From the NCBI GenBank assembly GCA_021154945.1, contig JAJNQF010000419.1, positions 1 to 64,000 on the forward strand: a stretch of DNA of 64,000 nucleotides. Reading direction: 5' to 3'. A program made the position numbers and the translations under genes. Origin of the DNA: Sphingomonas sp. GTDB taxonomy: Bacteria > Pseudomonadota > Alphaproteobacteria > Sphingomonadales > Sphingomonadaceae. The notes under the pieces are model-generated. The model had not been told where the DNA came from, made no database searches, and saw only the letters and a program-made list of their open reading frames with translations. Numbering within the stretch: the first letter of the stretch is position 1; each line of letters starts with the position of its first letter. Shown in pieces: positions 7,051 through 16,300 of this stretch.

Positions 7051-9492
7051 TCAGAACGTGAACCCGCTTCGAACGCCGAAGTAGCGCTGGCTGTCTCTTC
7101 CAGGCTTGTAGCTGACGGCCAACGTCGACGGTGACGCGGCCACGCCGTAGTTCCATACGCCGTCCCGTCCCTTGGTCAGCACATAGTCGCGGTCGAATAC
7201 GTTGTTGACGAACAGCGTCACCTTGAACGGACCGCTTCTGACACCGGCTCCCAGGTTCACCAGCGTGTATCCGCCCTGTTCGGAGTCCGGATCCTGAAGA
7301 AGGCTGAATACGACGCGTGACTGATAGTGGACGCTGGACTGGAGGAACCCGATGATGTCGTTCGTCAGAGGCTGATCGTACTGCGCATTGCCCGAGAGGT
7401 TCCAGCGGGGCGAGTTAGGCAGCGTCCGCCCCGACAGGTCCTGTATGCCGCCGACGCACCCGTGGGCGACGGTCTGCTGGGGGAAGCAGGTGGCATTGAG
7501 GAAGCGGTCCATTCGGGCGACGGTGTACGCGCCGTAGAGGTTTAGCGTCAGCGCTGTGGACGGTCTGGCGGCTGCCTCCATCTCTACGCCGTGCGACGTC
7601 ACCTTGCCCAGACTGTTCAAGATGTTCTGGCCGGTCGTGTCGTCGCGGCTCTGCGCCTGGAAGCCGTAGAACGCCTCGTAGAAGCCGGTGAGGTTGAACG
7701 TGAGCCGATTGTCGAGGAACGTGGACTTGAGGCCGACTTCGAAGCTGTCGCCGTGTTCTGCCGGCACAGGCTGTCTGGCCGCCACGGCATCGGCGACCGG
7801 TACGCCCTTCAACGGGCCTGACGCCAACGGCGTGCGAACGGTGTAGGTGCTCGTCAGGTCGTATGCCAAGCCCTTGTAGCCGCGCGCATAGTCCGCGAAC
7901 ACCATCACGGTCTCGGTCGGACGGAACTGGATTGCCGCCTTTCCGGTCACGACCGTGTCCTGGTCACACGTGGAGACGGCGAGGCCGGCGGTCCCGCTCG
8001 CCGTCGAGCACCGTGGGTATCCATAGCGCACGCCGGTTCCCCGATCGATGAAGCTGTATCTGACGTCCTCGCGATGAACCCGGAGGCCGCCGGTCAGCGA
8101 CAGCCTTCGCGTGACGTCGTAGGTCGCCTGTCCGAACGCGGCATAGGTCTGCTGCGCCGATCTCGCGAGATAGCTCGAATAGGCGATGCTGTTGGTGGAC
8201 GGTAGCGACGGCAACCCGTTGAAATTGCCCAGGGTGTTGGATCCGCGGACATAGTCGCGGAGCGACCGCGTGTCGCTGTAGAACAGTCCTGCGACGTAGC
8301 GCAGGCGCCCCCGGTCGGGCGACGTGAGACGCAGCTCCTCGGTGAAGGTCGTCACCTTGAAGAAACCGCCGTTCGCCGAACCGCCCGCAGGGGCGGTTGG
8401 GGCAACCGTCCGGAAGTCGAAAGCGCTTGAATCCGTGTCCTGGAGATCAACCAGCTTGTACCTGTCGATCGAACTGATCGACGCGATCGTCGGGCCGCCA
8501 TCGAATGCATAGGCCGCCTTCACGCCCGTGCCGTAGTCGGTCGAGTCGCCCTTCGAATCAACGTCGAGCCGCGTGAGGCGGTTCTGAGACGAGGGCACGA
8601 TTCCAGCGAGGATGACGTTCTGGCCAATGCGTCCGCGAGCGAACGTGACGCCGGGGCTGAGCTGATACTGTGCCGGCGCACAGCAGGTCGACTTCGTCCG
8701 CACATAGTAGGGTGATGCGATGATCGACGCGTTCGAACCCGGTTCCCAAAGCAGCTTGCCGCGAAACAGCACGTCCGACTGGCCATTAAGCCAGTTGCCG
8801 GTGAACGTGTTGAAGATCGTCCCTCGATACTTGCTGTAGCTGCCCGAAAGCCGCGCCTTGAGGGTCGATGTCAGCGGACCGGAGATGCTACCCTGATACC
8901 GCTGTTCGCCATCGTCGGTGAAGAACGTCTCGACCCGCGCCGAAAGCCGGTCGGTCGGAGCGAGCGTCGTGATGTTGATCGCCCCCGCGGACGCCGCCTT
9001 CCCGAACAAGGTACTCTGGGGTCCCCGCAGGACCTCGATCTGCGCGACATCGGCGAGCGCGGTGAACGCCGCGGCCTGGAAGGCCTGTGGGATGTCGTCG
9101 ACGACTACCACGACGCTGGGCTGGGTGGAGATGCTGTACGCGTAGGTCCCGATGCCGCGGATGTTGATGCTGTTGTTCGCGGGCTGACTTGTCTTCGTGA
9201 TGGTCAGCGACGGCGCCGTGCGGACGAGGTCGTCGAAATCCCGCACGTTCGCCCGTTCCAGTCCCGCCGACGTTATCGCGAGCACGGAAGCGGGGACGTC
9301 CTGGATGCTCTGCGACCTCTTGTTCGCGGTGACGACGATGTCTTCCAGTGCGGCGCTTGGAGCGGCGGGGGAGGGCGACGCCGCTTCGCCCGCCGAGGCA
9401 TCCGCCGGAGTACCCGACTGTTGGGCCTGCGCCGGTTGTGCGCAGGCGATGGCGTACGCGGCGGCGCACGCCAGCAAGCTATGCTTCTTCAT
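7051..9492 (-). CDS. TonB-dependent outer-membrane receptor
   Basis: This is an 813-residue receptor with a signal peptide (MKKHSLLACAAAYAIACAQPAQAQ region, cleaved after AQA), a plug domain beginning EDIVVTANKRSQSIQDVPAS (about residues 50-170, with IEVLRGPQSTLFGKAASAGAIN), and a long barrel ending in the outer-membrane C-terminal signature RSGFTF. Receptors of this kind take up oligosaccharides or siderophores. Location in the uronate locus, with its own operator-bearing promoter, points to oligouronide import across the outer membrane. It is read in the same direction as the kdu genes but from a separate promoter at about 9561-9604. Confidence 0.9.
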   Translation of the reverse strand: MKKHSLLACAAAYAIACAQPAQAQQSGTPADASAGEAASPSPAAPSAALEDIVVTANKRSQSIQDVPASVLAITSAGLERANVRDFDDLVRTAPSLTITKTSQPANNSINIRGIGTYAYSISTQPSVVVVVDDIPQAFQAAAFTALADVAQIEVLRGPQSTLFGKAASAGAINITTLAPTDRLSARVETFFTDDGEQRYQGSISGPLTSTLKARLSGSYSKYRGTIFNTFTGNWLNGQSDVLFRGKLLWEPGSNASIIASPYYVRTKSTCCAPAQYQLSPGVTFARGRIGQNVILAGIVPSSQNRLTRLDVDSKGDSTDYGTGVKAAYAFDGGPTIASISSIDRYKLVDLQDTDSSAFDFRTVAPTAPAGGSANGGFFKVTTFTEELRLTSPDRGRLRYVAGLFYSDTRSLRDYVRGSNTLGNFNGLPSLPSTNSIAYSSYLARSAQQTYAAFGQATYDVTRRLSLTGGLRVHREDVRYSFIDRGTGVRYGYPRCSTASGTAGLAVSTCDQDTVVTGKAAIQFRPTETVMVFADYARGYKGLAYDLTSTYTVRTPLASGPLKGVPVADAVAARQPVPAEHGDSFEVGLKSTFLDNRLTFNLTGFYEAFYGFQAQSRDDTTGQNILNSLGKVTSHGVEMEAAARPSTALTLNLYGAYTVARMDRFLNATCFPQQTVAHGCVGGIQDLSGRTLPNSPRWNLSGNAQYDQPLTNDIIGFLQSSVHYQSRVVFSLLQDPDSEQGGYTLVNLGAGVRSGPFKVTLFVNNVFDRDYVLTKGRDGVWNYGVAASPSTLAVSYKPGRDSQRYFGVRSGFTF

Positions 9493-9560
9493 CGCATCCT
9501 CCCATCACGCCCGGGTTACCCGGGTCGCGTCCCCCCGCAGGTTGCCGGAGGTAACGGGCC

Positions 9561-9604
9561 GATCATCCTCCTTCCCCACGGGATGTCAATAGTTGTAATA
9601 CAAC
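9561..9604 (-). promoter_or_regulatory. Promoter with FadR-type operator for the TonB receptor
   Basis: A perfect palindrome GTTGTAATACAAC (plus-strand reading) spans 9592-9604. On the minus strand it is followed two bases later by TTGACA (9589-9584), a consensus -35. A weak -10-like GATGAT lies at 9567-9562. The start codon of the receptor is about 70 bases further on. The operator begins 8 bases before the stop end of the DUF4861 gene, so it also sits at the 3' end of the kdu operon. Confidence 0.65.
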
Positions 9605-9611
9605 TTATGAT

Positions 9612-10550
9612 CTAGGGGCGGAAGTCCGTATCCGCGGCTCGGACCATCGCCAGCCAGTCCTGTTGTGAGTGGACGTCCAGGCCGCGATCCCACGCTGCGC
9701 CCATGTAGTAGACGAACGGCTTCCCTGGCCTTGCGCGGAGCAGTACTAGATAATTGTCCGCATCGGCCGTGACGTCGACGATCGCCTTGGGATCGACCAG
9801 CAGGGCGACGCCCATCGTCCCCTTCGCCGGATCGGTGGGGCCCCACCAGATCAGGCGTCCGGCAGCCCGGTCCACGGTAAGCGTGCCGCGTTTCGTCTCG
9901 TCGGTCGGATGCTTAGAGATCCCGATGCCCACTACGAGATCGCCCGGCTTGTTGGACTTCAGCGTCGACACCATGCGCGTGAAGTTCGTGCCGGCCGGTA
10001 GCGTGAAGCGCCTCGTCTCCCAGACGCTTCTCACCACGTCCACCGGCCAACGCTCGTAATCGACGCTGAAGGACGCCGTTTCCGGCCCGTTCTGCAGTAT
10101 CCGGTACCTCGAATAGTTGCGCGAGACCCAGAGCTTGTTGTCGTACCAGATGCCCAGACCGCCGGCACCGCGGAAGCTGTGTACGCCGTAGAAGTCGATG
10201 CCCTCGCCGTGATCCGCGTGCTGGTCGCCGGTTCGGAGCTGACGATCCATGAACGGCCACCGGACGTTCTTTCCCCATGCGTCGATGCCCGAACTCGAAG
10301 GCGGTTCCGCCTTCTCGAGCGGGCGTCCATAGATGCGATGGGCAGTCCTGTCGTTCTCCCAGAGAATGTCGCCGAACCTGTACGGAGCGAAGACGACCGC
10401 TGCCCGGGAGTTTCTATCGGCGGCTGGCGGAAGCGCCTTGCGTTCGTCTCTCGGCTTGTCCTGCGCATCGATGGCGATCGGCAGGGCGACCAGCGCCAGG
10501 ACGAGCCCCATGAATGCGCGCGTGCCCCATGCCGTTCTAGCGACGAACAT
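9612..10550 (-). CDS. DUF4861-family secreted protein
   Basis: This is a 312-residue DUF4861 protein. The start at 10550 is preferred over 10574 because AAAGGGGG lies just upstream. It gives a signal peptide (MFVARTAWGTRAFMGLVLALV). The body has a beta-rich pattern (VVFAPYRFGDILWENDRTAHRIYGRPLE, then DHGEGIDFYGVHSFRGAGGLGIWYDN). DUF4861 proteins recur in pectin and uronan loci and are thought to act on unsaturated uronic-acid sugars, but no activity can be read from sequence here. It overlaps the end of kdgK by 14 bases, so it belongs to the kdu operon. Confidence 0.8.
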   Translation of the reverse strand: MFVARTAWGTRAFMGLVLALVALPIAIDAQDKPRDERKALPPAADRNSRAAVVFAPYRFGDILWENDRTAHRIYGRPLEKAEPPSSSGIDAWGKNVRWPFMDRQLRTGDQHADHGEGIDFYGVHSFRGAGGLGIWYDNKLWVSRNYSRYRILQNGPETASFSVDYERWPVDVVRSVWETRRFTLPAGTNFTRMVSTLKSNKPGDLVVGIGISKHPTDETKRGTLTVDRAAGRLIWWGPTDPAKGTMGVALLVDPKAIVDVTADADNYLVLLRARPGKPFVYYMGAAWDRGLDVHSQQDWLAMVRAADTDFRP

Positions 10551-11556
10551 CGTAACCCCCTTTGAGATAGGCATCGAGGTCCGTCTGGCGAAACAGACTC
10601 GCGTCGCCGGGAAGCGAGTGCTTCAGTGCAGCAAGTGCAAGACCGGTTCTTGCGGCCATCTGCATGTCCGAGCCGCCCAGAATTCCGTGAAGGACGCCAG
10701 CCGCGAAGGCGTCACCGCCTCCAATGCGGTCGACGATCCCCGAAAGAACCACCTCCTCGGTCTGGGAATGGCCGTCCCGCATGTCGATCCGTGCAGACAA
10801 CCGGTGATGGTCGACCGTCTCGACGACCCGAGCGGTAGACGCGATGATACTTAGCCTCGGGAACCGCGAGAATGCCGCTTCGGCTGCCTCGCGACGGCGA
10901 TGTTCCGCATCCCCCGAGAACTCGCGACCCAGCAGCAGCGCGATGTCGCGGTGGTTTCCGAACAGCAGATCGGCATGAGCGACCAGTTCGCACAGGATGG
11001 CTTGGGGATCGGAATCCCAACTTTCCCAGAGCTTCGCGCGGTAGTTGCCGTCGAAGGAGATCCGCACGCCATGCCCGCTCGCCGCCTTGACGGCGGCAAG
11101 CGCGTTCGCTGCGGGGCCCGGCCCCAGCGCCGGCGTGATGCCGGACAGATGAAGCCAATCGATGCCGGAGAGAAGTTCGTCCCAGTTCCAGGTGTCGACC
11201 GACGCCTCTGCGAACGAGGACCTCGACCTGTCGTAGATCACCTCGGTGGCCCGCATGCCGGCACCGGACGTGACGAAGTACAGTCCCATTCGATCGCCGC
11301 CTAGCTTCATGCCTGCAGTGTCGACGCCGTGCCCGCGCAGCGTCGTCACCGCCGATCGGCCCAGATCGTTGTCGGGCACGCGGCTGGCGAAGCCGACGTC
11401 GTGCCCCAGCCGTGCAAGCGCAGTCGCGACGTTGGCTTCGGCGCCAGCGACCCAGACGTCGAGGCTGGGGGTCTGCATCAGCAGTTCGCGGCCCGGAGGC
11501 GACATGCGAAGCATGGTCTCGCCGAAGGCGAGAAGACGTCGGGAGCCGATGGCCAT
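10537..11556 (-). CDS. kdgK: 2-keto-3-deoxygluconate kinase (PfkB family)
   Basis: This 339-residue sugar kinase phosphorylates 2-keto-3-deoxygluconate to KDPG, the last step before the Entner-Doudoroff aldolase. It shows the PfkB start LLAFGETMLRMSPPG, the substrate-region motif GAEANVATALARLGH, and the catalytic signature GGGDAFAAGVLHG near residue 280, where Asp is the base. The start at 11556 (TGATG overlap with kduD) is chosen, though an ATG at 11571 is possible. The position directly after kduD matches the pathway order. No KDPG aldolase was seen in the window. Confidence 0.9.
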   Translation of the reverse strand: MAIGSRRLLAFGETMLRMSPPGRELLMQTPSLDVWVAGAEANVATALARLGHDVGFASRVPDNDLGRSAVTTLRGHGVDTAGMKLGGDRMGLYFVTSGAGMRATEVIYDRSRSSFAEASVDTWNWDELLSGIDWLHLSGITPALGPGPAANALAAVKAASGHGVRISFDGNYRAKLWESWDSDPQAILCELVAHADLLFGNHRDIALLLGREFSGDAEHRRREAAEAAFSRFPRLSIIASTARVVETVDHHRLSARIDMRDGHSQTEEVVLSGIVDRIGGGDAFAAGVLHGILGGSDMQMAARTGLALAALKHSLPGDASLFRQTDLDAYLKGGYDVRR

Positions 11557-12320
11557 CAGCGTGCGAGCCATCCGCCGTCGACGGCCAGAACGTGTCCCTG
11601 GACGTAGTCCGCTGCGCGACTGGAGAGGAAGACGGCCGCGCCGCCCAGATCGGACGCATCACCCCAACGACCGGCCGGAATCCGTTCGAGGATGGATCTG
11701 TTTCGCGCCTCGTCCGCTTGGAGCGCTGCGGTGTTGGCCGTCGCGATGTAGCCGGGTGCTATCGCGTTGACGTTGATCCCTTTGCTCGCCCACTCGTTCG
11801 CCAGGAGCTTGGTTAGGCCGCCGATCCCGCTCTTCGAGGCCGTGTAGCTCGGGACGCGCACCCCGCCTTGGAACGTGAGCATCGAGGCGATGTTGATGAT
11901 CTTGCCGCTGCCGCGGGCGATCATGTGCTGCCCAGCCGCCTGACTTAGGAAGAACACGGATTTCAGATTGGTATCGATCACCGCATCCCAGTCCGCTTCC
12001 GTGAAGTCTACCGCATCCGCTCGCCGGATGATGCCGGCGTTGTTCACCAGGATGTCGACCCCGCCCAGTTTCGCCGCGGTCTCGTCGACGATGCGTTCGA
12101 CCGGGTCGATCGTCGAGAGGTCGGCGGAGATGATCTCCGCCCTGCGCCCCATCGCCTTGATCCGATCCGCGGTATCCTGGGCGGGCGTGCGTCCGACGCA
12201 GGCGACGTCTGCACCGGATGAGGCGAGGGCCAAGGCGATCGCCTGACCTATGCCCGTGTTGGCGCCGGTTACGATCGCGACCTTGCCGCTGAGATCGAAG
12301 AGGCTTGCCATCGCCTTCAA
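11556..12320 (-). CDS. kduD: 2-dehydro-3-deoxy-D-gluconate 5-dehydrogenase
   Basis: This is a 254-residue classical short-chain dehydrogenase. The cofactor motif [16 protein letters not shown] is near the N-terminus, NNAG at about residue 93, and the catalytic Ser...YTASKSG...(Y-x-x-x-K) around 145-165. KduD interconverts 2,5-diketo-3-deoxygluconate and 2-keto-3-deoxygluconate with NAD(P)H. The specific assignment, rather than a generic SDR, rests on being sandwiched between kduI and kdgK with 4-base and 1-base overlaps. Cytoplasmic. Confidence 0.88.
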   Translation of the reverse strand: MKAMASLFDLSGKVAIVTGANTGIGQAIALALASSGADVACVGRTPAQDTADRIKAMGRRAEIISADLSTIDPVERIVDETAAKLGGVDILVNNAGIIRRADAVDFTEADWDAVIDTNLKSVFFLSQAAGQHMIARGSGKIINIASMLTFQGGVRVPSYTASKSGIGGLTKLLANEWASKGINVNAIAPGYIATANTAALQADEARNRSILERIPAGRWGDASDLGGAAVFLSSRAADYVQGHVLAVDGGWLAR

Positions 12321-13159
12321 GCCAGCTGACAGATGTCGAGGACGTTCATGTCCGTGTAGTCCTGGTTCTCGCCCGCCATCGCCCAGATGAACGCGTACGC
12401 CTTGGTTCCCGAACCCATGTGGATCGACCAGGGGGGGCTGATCACCGCCTCCTCGTTACCCATTACGATGTGGCGGGTCGCTTCGCCCTCGCCCATGTAG
12501 TGGAACACGCGGTCCTTCTCGAGATCGTCGAGCTCGAAGTAGAAGTAGATCTCGCTGCGACGCTCGTGGATGTGCGGCGGCATTGTGTTCCACACCGAAC
12601 CCGGCTTCAGCACGGTGAGGCCCATGACGAGCTGAGCGCTTTCGCAGATGCCCGGAATGACCATCTGATGGATCGTCCGCTCGTTCGACTCCTCAAGGCT
12701 GCCGCGCTCCAGCGTCGTCGCATCTCGGACCGAGATGACGCGGGTCGTGAACGCCTTGTGCGCGGGGCACGACGCCAGATAGAAGCGCGTGCCGTCGCCG
12801 GCGAACTGCACGTCCTTCGCGCCCATCGTCACGTAAAGGCAGTCTTTGTTGCCCAGCGTGAAGGTCTCGCCGTCGACGGTGACGGTGCCGGATACCTTGC
12901 CGACGTTGACGACAGCCATTTCGCGGCGCTCCAGGAACGGGTGGCCTGCCGCAGACGCCGGCTCGGTCTGGTCGGGCAGCTTCACGCTACCGGTCGCGAC
13001 CGCGACGCCGCCGATGACGAAACGCTCGGCATGCGTGTAGTTCAGCACGCATTCGCCGTCGCGGAACAGGCCCTGGATCAGATAGCGGTCGCGCAGTTCG
13101 TCGTTGGAGACGCATTCCATCATGTCGGGGTGCGTGGCGTAGTAGGTACGATCGTACAT
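12317..13159 (-). CDS. kduI: 5-dehydro-4-deoxy-D-glucuronate isomerase
   Basis: This is 280 residues, the usual KduI length, starting at ATG 13159 ([20 protein letters not shown]). The frame is open further upstream but the conserved protein begins here. The cupin fold shows the Zn-binding [17 protein letters not shown] segment (His, His, Glu) and a later [15 protein letters not shown]is. The enzyme isomerises 4-deoxy-5-ketouronate, released from unsaturated GlcA or GalA, to 2,5-diketo-3-deoxygluconate. Its overlap with kduD (ATGA) marks an operon. Cytoplasmic. Confidence 0.93.
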   Translation of the reverse strand: MYDRTYYATHPDMMECVSNDELRDRYLIQGLFRDGECVLNYTHAERFVIGGVAVATGSVKLPDQTEPASAAGHPFLERREMAVVNVGKVSGTVTVDGETFTLGNKDCLYVTMGAKDVQFAGDGTRFYLASCPAHKAFTTRVISVRDATTLERGSLEESNERTIHQMVIPGICESAQLVMGLTVLKPGSVWNTMPPHIHERRSEIYFYFELDDLEKDRVFHYMGEGEATRHIVMGNEEAVISPPWSIHMGSGTKAYAFIWAMAGENQDYTDMNVLDICQLA

Positions 13160-13223
13160 TGGAATGCTCCGATGGTTCTGGTCGCTGGGGCAGCGGCGGC
13201 TGTGGAAACGAGTGGTCTGTGGC

Positions 13224-13243
13224 CCTCGCGCAGGCGTGCGAGG
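13224..13243. other. Small hairpin between lacI-type gene and kduI
   Basis: CCTCGCGC and GTGCGAGG arms form an eight-pair stem (one G-T pair) with a four-base loop, in the 104-base gap between the regulator and kduI. There is no T-run. It may separate expression of the regulator and the kdu genes, or be an RNA-processing point. Confidence 0.3.
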
Positions 13244-13263
13244 CAAAGGGGGACGGGTGGCGG

Positions 13264-14343
13264 TCATGGTCCGACTTCCAGATCCGCGACGGAGCCGCGC
13301 ACAATGAGTTTGGACGGGAACACCGACGGAGGCGCAGGCGCATCCGATGATCCGTCGAGCAGCTTGCGTGCCGCGGCCTGGCCCATCGCCTGTATGGGCC
13401 AACGAACCGTGGTCAGCGGGGGCCAGACGTGCGCTGCTATGGGAGTGTCATCGAACCCGATGATGGAGAGATCACGCGGGACCGCAAGGTCTCGCTGACG
13501 CGCAGCGTGTAGAACGCCCGCTGCCATCTCGTCGTTGCAGGCGAAGATCGCGGTCGGGGGCGGAACCTGATCGAGCAGGCGGCTTCCCGCAATGACGCCG
13601 GAATCGAAACGATAGTCTCCCTGCGCGATCAGGCTGCGAGGGAGAGCCACGTTCGCTTCGTTCAGTGCCGCTTCGAACCCTGCGCGACGTTCCTTGGCGG
13701 ACCGGAATCCGTGCGGACCGGCGACAAGTCCTATCCGCCTGTGTCCACGCACGATCAGATGGCGCGTAGCAGCCGCGACGGCTTCGGCATCGTTCGACGA
13801 GACGCAGTGGGCGTCTGCGTCGAGGCGCGCCGATCCCATCCGGACGTACCGGCATCCTAGCTCGGCGCATTGTCGCGCCAGCAGGTCGTTCTCGGAGATG
13901 GGCGGCAGGAGCATCACGCCGAAGAGGCGCTGCCGCTCGAGGAAGCGACGAACGTCGTCCATCATTCCCGGCGATCCGCGATCCACCGGCCGTACGACGA
14001 GCGCGAAGTCGGTATCCCTGATCGCCTCGAGTATGCCCTGCTGCACTCCCAGCACCATCTGCGAGTTGGGATTGTCATGGATGAGCCCGATGAGGGAGTT
14101 GTGTCCCATGGCCAGGCCCCGGGCCTGTAGGTTCGGCACGAATCCCAGTTCGGCTATGGCCAGCTCGACCCGCTGCCGCGTCTCGACCCGAAGGAGCGGG
14201 GAGTCGTTGATGACCCGGCTGACCGTCTTCTTCGATACGCCTGCCACTCTGGCGACGTCGTTGATCGTGGGGCTGCTCCCACGGACGGATCCACCCGGCT
14301 CACGAGAACCGGAGCCGATCGTGGCCAAAGCTACATCCGCCAA
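13264..14343 (-). CDS. LacI-family transcriptional regulator
   Basis: This is a 359-residue regulator. A DNA-binding helix-turn-helix with hinge occupies about residues 25-80 ([20 protein letters not shown], then [12 protein letters not shown]), followed by a periplasmic-binding-protein-like effector domain ([62 protein letters not shown]). The first 24 residues are an extension before the usual LacI start, so translation may begin further in. It heads the kdu gene row. I infer it binds the ACCGGT-centred palindromes at 14722 and 18209 and responds to a uronate-derived sugar acid. Confidence 0.88.
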   Translation of the reverse strand: MADVALATIGSGSREPGGSVRGSSPTINDVARVAGVSKKTVSRVINDSPLLRVETRQRVELAIAELGFVPNLQARGLAMGHNSLIGLIHDNPNSQMVLGVQQGILEAIRDTDFALVVRPVDRGSPGMMDDVRRFLERQRLFGVMLLPPISENDLLARQCAELGCRYVRMGSARLDADAHCVSSNDAEAVAAATRHLIVRGHRRIGLVAGPHGFRSAKERRAGFEAALNEANVALPRSLIAQGDYRFDSGVIAGSRLLDQVPPPTAIFACNDEMAAGVLHAARQRDLAVPRDLSIIGFDDTPIAAHVWPPLTTVRWPIQAMGQAAARKLLDGSSDAPAPPSVFPSKLIVRGSVADLEVGP

Positions 14344-15145
14344 CGCGCACCGTCCTTCGGGTTCACGGTCGCTCGTGGCGCGTCCAGGGTCGGAACAAGA
14401 CGTTTCCCCACGTCGCGCTCCGCGTCGACACCTTTAACAGGCGTCCTTACGATCCGCTCTCCGCGACCACCACCGCCAGCGACCTCGTCTGAGCGGTCCG
14501 TACGGGCCTGAAACGTCGTCGCGGACATGATCATCGTGCGCTCATAACCGCGACGCAGTCCGTCCTGTGCCGCAACACGGATGGTTCATCCACGCATGGA
14601 AGCCGCGTCCTCGGTGCCGGCACGATCGGACGCTCGGTACTATTCTTCGACACGCTGCCTCCCCCGGCTGCCACAGTTGTGTGACAACCTTATTGACATC
14701 GCAACTCAAAGGAAAGAGGAATGCTACCGGTGTCAAGGCAACAGCCTGATCTGAGGAGATGGATTTTGAGGGGTACTTTCCCTGCGGACGCCGCATGCGT
14801 TCTGACACGCGAAGCCGTGGCGATGGCGCATCCCGTTGGCTGCGACCGAGAGCTGGCATATCTCCAAGGCTGGCCGACGACGACCGTCCGGCAAGCGGGC
14901 GCTGTGATCGGTAGACGCTTCGCAGCCCTGTTCGAAGAAACGTCGGCGAGAAGGAAGGTCGTACCGGTCGTCCGGACGGTCATCGCGAGTGCGACCGGTC
15001 GTGGCTGGACGAACCCAACCATGTCGCTCGCTTCCCTTACCGGCGGGAATTCCGGCTGGGGGGCGGTGCCGTTCGCCCAGGCCACCAGCGACGAAATGCG
15101 CTCAGTCCATTCCTCGAGATCCAGTCAACCCAGCCGAGGTGAGAC
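14344..15145. other. Long intergenic/leader region before GH105 gene
   Basis: There are 802 bases between the divergent LacI-type gene and the GH105 gene. It holds the operator/promoter at 14676-14735. From there to the GH105 start the transcript would have a leader of about 420 bases. A 144-codon frame (14721-15155) crosses the leader, but its product does not look like a known protein. I see no riboswitch I can name. Confidence 0.4.
14676..14735 (+). promoter_or_regulatory. Promoter with FadR-type and LacI-type operators (GH105 operon)
   Basis: The palindrome GTTGTGTGACAAC is at 14676-14688, TTGACA (-35) at 14693-14698, and the LacI-like palindrome TGCTACCGGTGTCA at 14722-14735, where a transcription start would fall. 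The -10 is not clear. The arrangement mirrors that at 18159-18222 before the second TonB receptor. Confidence 0.65.
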
Positions 15146-16300
15146 ATGCTGCTGAACGCGATCCTTTCCGCTGCCGTGGCCATGACGGCCCAAGCGTTGC
15201 CCGCTCCTCAGCTGCCCGCTCCTGCCGCCATCCTGAAGTCGACCGAGCGGGTGGCGACGTGGCAACTCAAGCACAGGAATACGTTCGAGTACATGCCGGC
15301 AGCATCGCGCAGCGTACGTGATCCCCGGGACTGGCAGCAGGCGACCTTCTGGGTCGCGCTGACGGAACTGGCCGATCGGTCACGCGATCCTGCATATGCC
15401 CGGGCGATCGTTGACCTCGGACGCGCTCAGCACTGGCGGCTCGGCGACAAGGCCTTCCACGCCGATGACCAGCTGATCGCGCAGGCGTGGATCTGGGCGG
15501 CTGCACATGGAGCAGGAAGCGCGGCGGTCGTTCCCACGAAGGCCTATTTCGACGCGGTCCTCGCCAACCGGCCGGTCGGTGATCTCGTGTTCCAGCCCAA
15601 CCCCAGCGGACACGGCGATCCGATCTGCACTCAGCGGTGGTGCTGGGCCGATGCGCTGTTCATGGCGCCGCCGACGCTGCTGCAGTTCTCCCGGGCAACC
15701 CATGACCCGCGGTACGCCCGTTTCGCGCATGAGGAGTTCCGTGCGACCACCGACTATCTCTACGACCGCAAGGACCGGCTGTTCTTCCGTGACAGCCGCT
15801 TCTTCGAGCGGCGTGACGTGAAGGGTCGCAAGCTCTTCTGGAGCCGTGGCAACGGATGGGTGATGGCAGGTCTCGTCCGGATCATAGACGAACTTCCCAA
15901 AACCGATCCGCACAGAGCGTACTACGTCGGCCTGTTCCGTGACATGGCCTCACGGATCGTCGGACTTCAGAAGCCCGACGGCTTCTGGGCGCCGTCACTG
16001 CTCGACAACGGAAAGGACACCCCGCCCGAGACGAGCGGCACCGCGTTCTTCACCTACGCGTTCGCCTGGGGCATCGACGTCGGGATCCTCGATGCGCAGA
16101 CCTATCGGCCGGCCGCAATCCGTGGGTGGGCGGCACTGGAACGCAGCGTCCAACCCGACGGCATGCTCGGCTGGGTACAGCAGGTCAGCGACCGCCCGGA
16201 CAGCGTCGCGGCGTCGGACACCCAGTTCTACGGCGCTGGGGCCTACGTTCTTGCAGGGACAGCCCTATACGATCTTTCCAGACATGGAGCCGCTAGATGA
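15146..16300 (+). CDS. GH105 unsaturated uronyl hydrolase
   Basis: This is a 384-residue protein with a short signal peptide (MLLNAILSAAVAMTAQALP). The alpha/alpha-barrel GH105 (YteR/YesR) signatures are present in order: DDQLIAQAWIWAA, CTQRWCWADALFMAPPTL with the catalytic-type Asp, FWSRGNGWVMAGL, ETSGTAFFTYAFAWGI, and DTQFYGAGAYVLAG. Such enzymes hydrate the 4,5-unsaturated uronyl end left by lyases, freeing the deoxy-keto-uronate that KduI uses. GAGGTGAG precedes the ATG. It overlaps the next gene by four bases and forms an operon with it, from the operator-bearing promoter at 14676. Probably periplasmic. Confidence 0.9.
   Translation: MLLNAILSAAVAMTAQALPAPQLPAPAAILKSTERVATWQLKHRNTFEYMPAASRSVRDPRDWQQATFWVALTELADRSRDPAYARAIVDLGRAQHWRLGDKAFHADDQLIAQAWIWAAAHGAGSAAVVPTKAYFDAVLANRPVGDLVFQPNPSGHGDPICTQRWCWADALFMAPPTLLQFSRATHDPRYARFAHEEFRATTDYLYDRKDRLFFRDSRFFERRDVKGRKLFWSRGNGWVMAGLVRIIDELPKTDPHRAYYVGLFRDMASRIVGLQKPDGFWAPSLLDNGKDTPPETSGTAFFTYAFAWGIDVGILDAQTYRPAAIRGWAALERSVQPDGMLGWVQQVSDRPDSVAASDTQFYGAGAYVLAGTALYDLSRHGAAR

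Noticed and set aside
9541..9560. LacI-type site in the small TonB receptor leader (GTTACC TCC GGCAAC on the minus strand)
   Set aside because: The half-sites are separated by an odd three-base spacer with one mismatch, unlike the even-spaced ACCGGT palindromes, so I do not call it.
14721..15155. 144-codon frame in the GH105 leader
   Set aside because: A ribosome-like sequence precedes it, but the product is not protein-like and overlaps GH105. Kept only as a leader observation.
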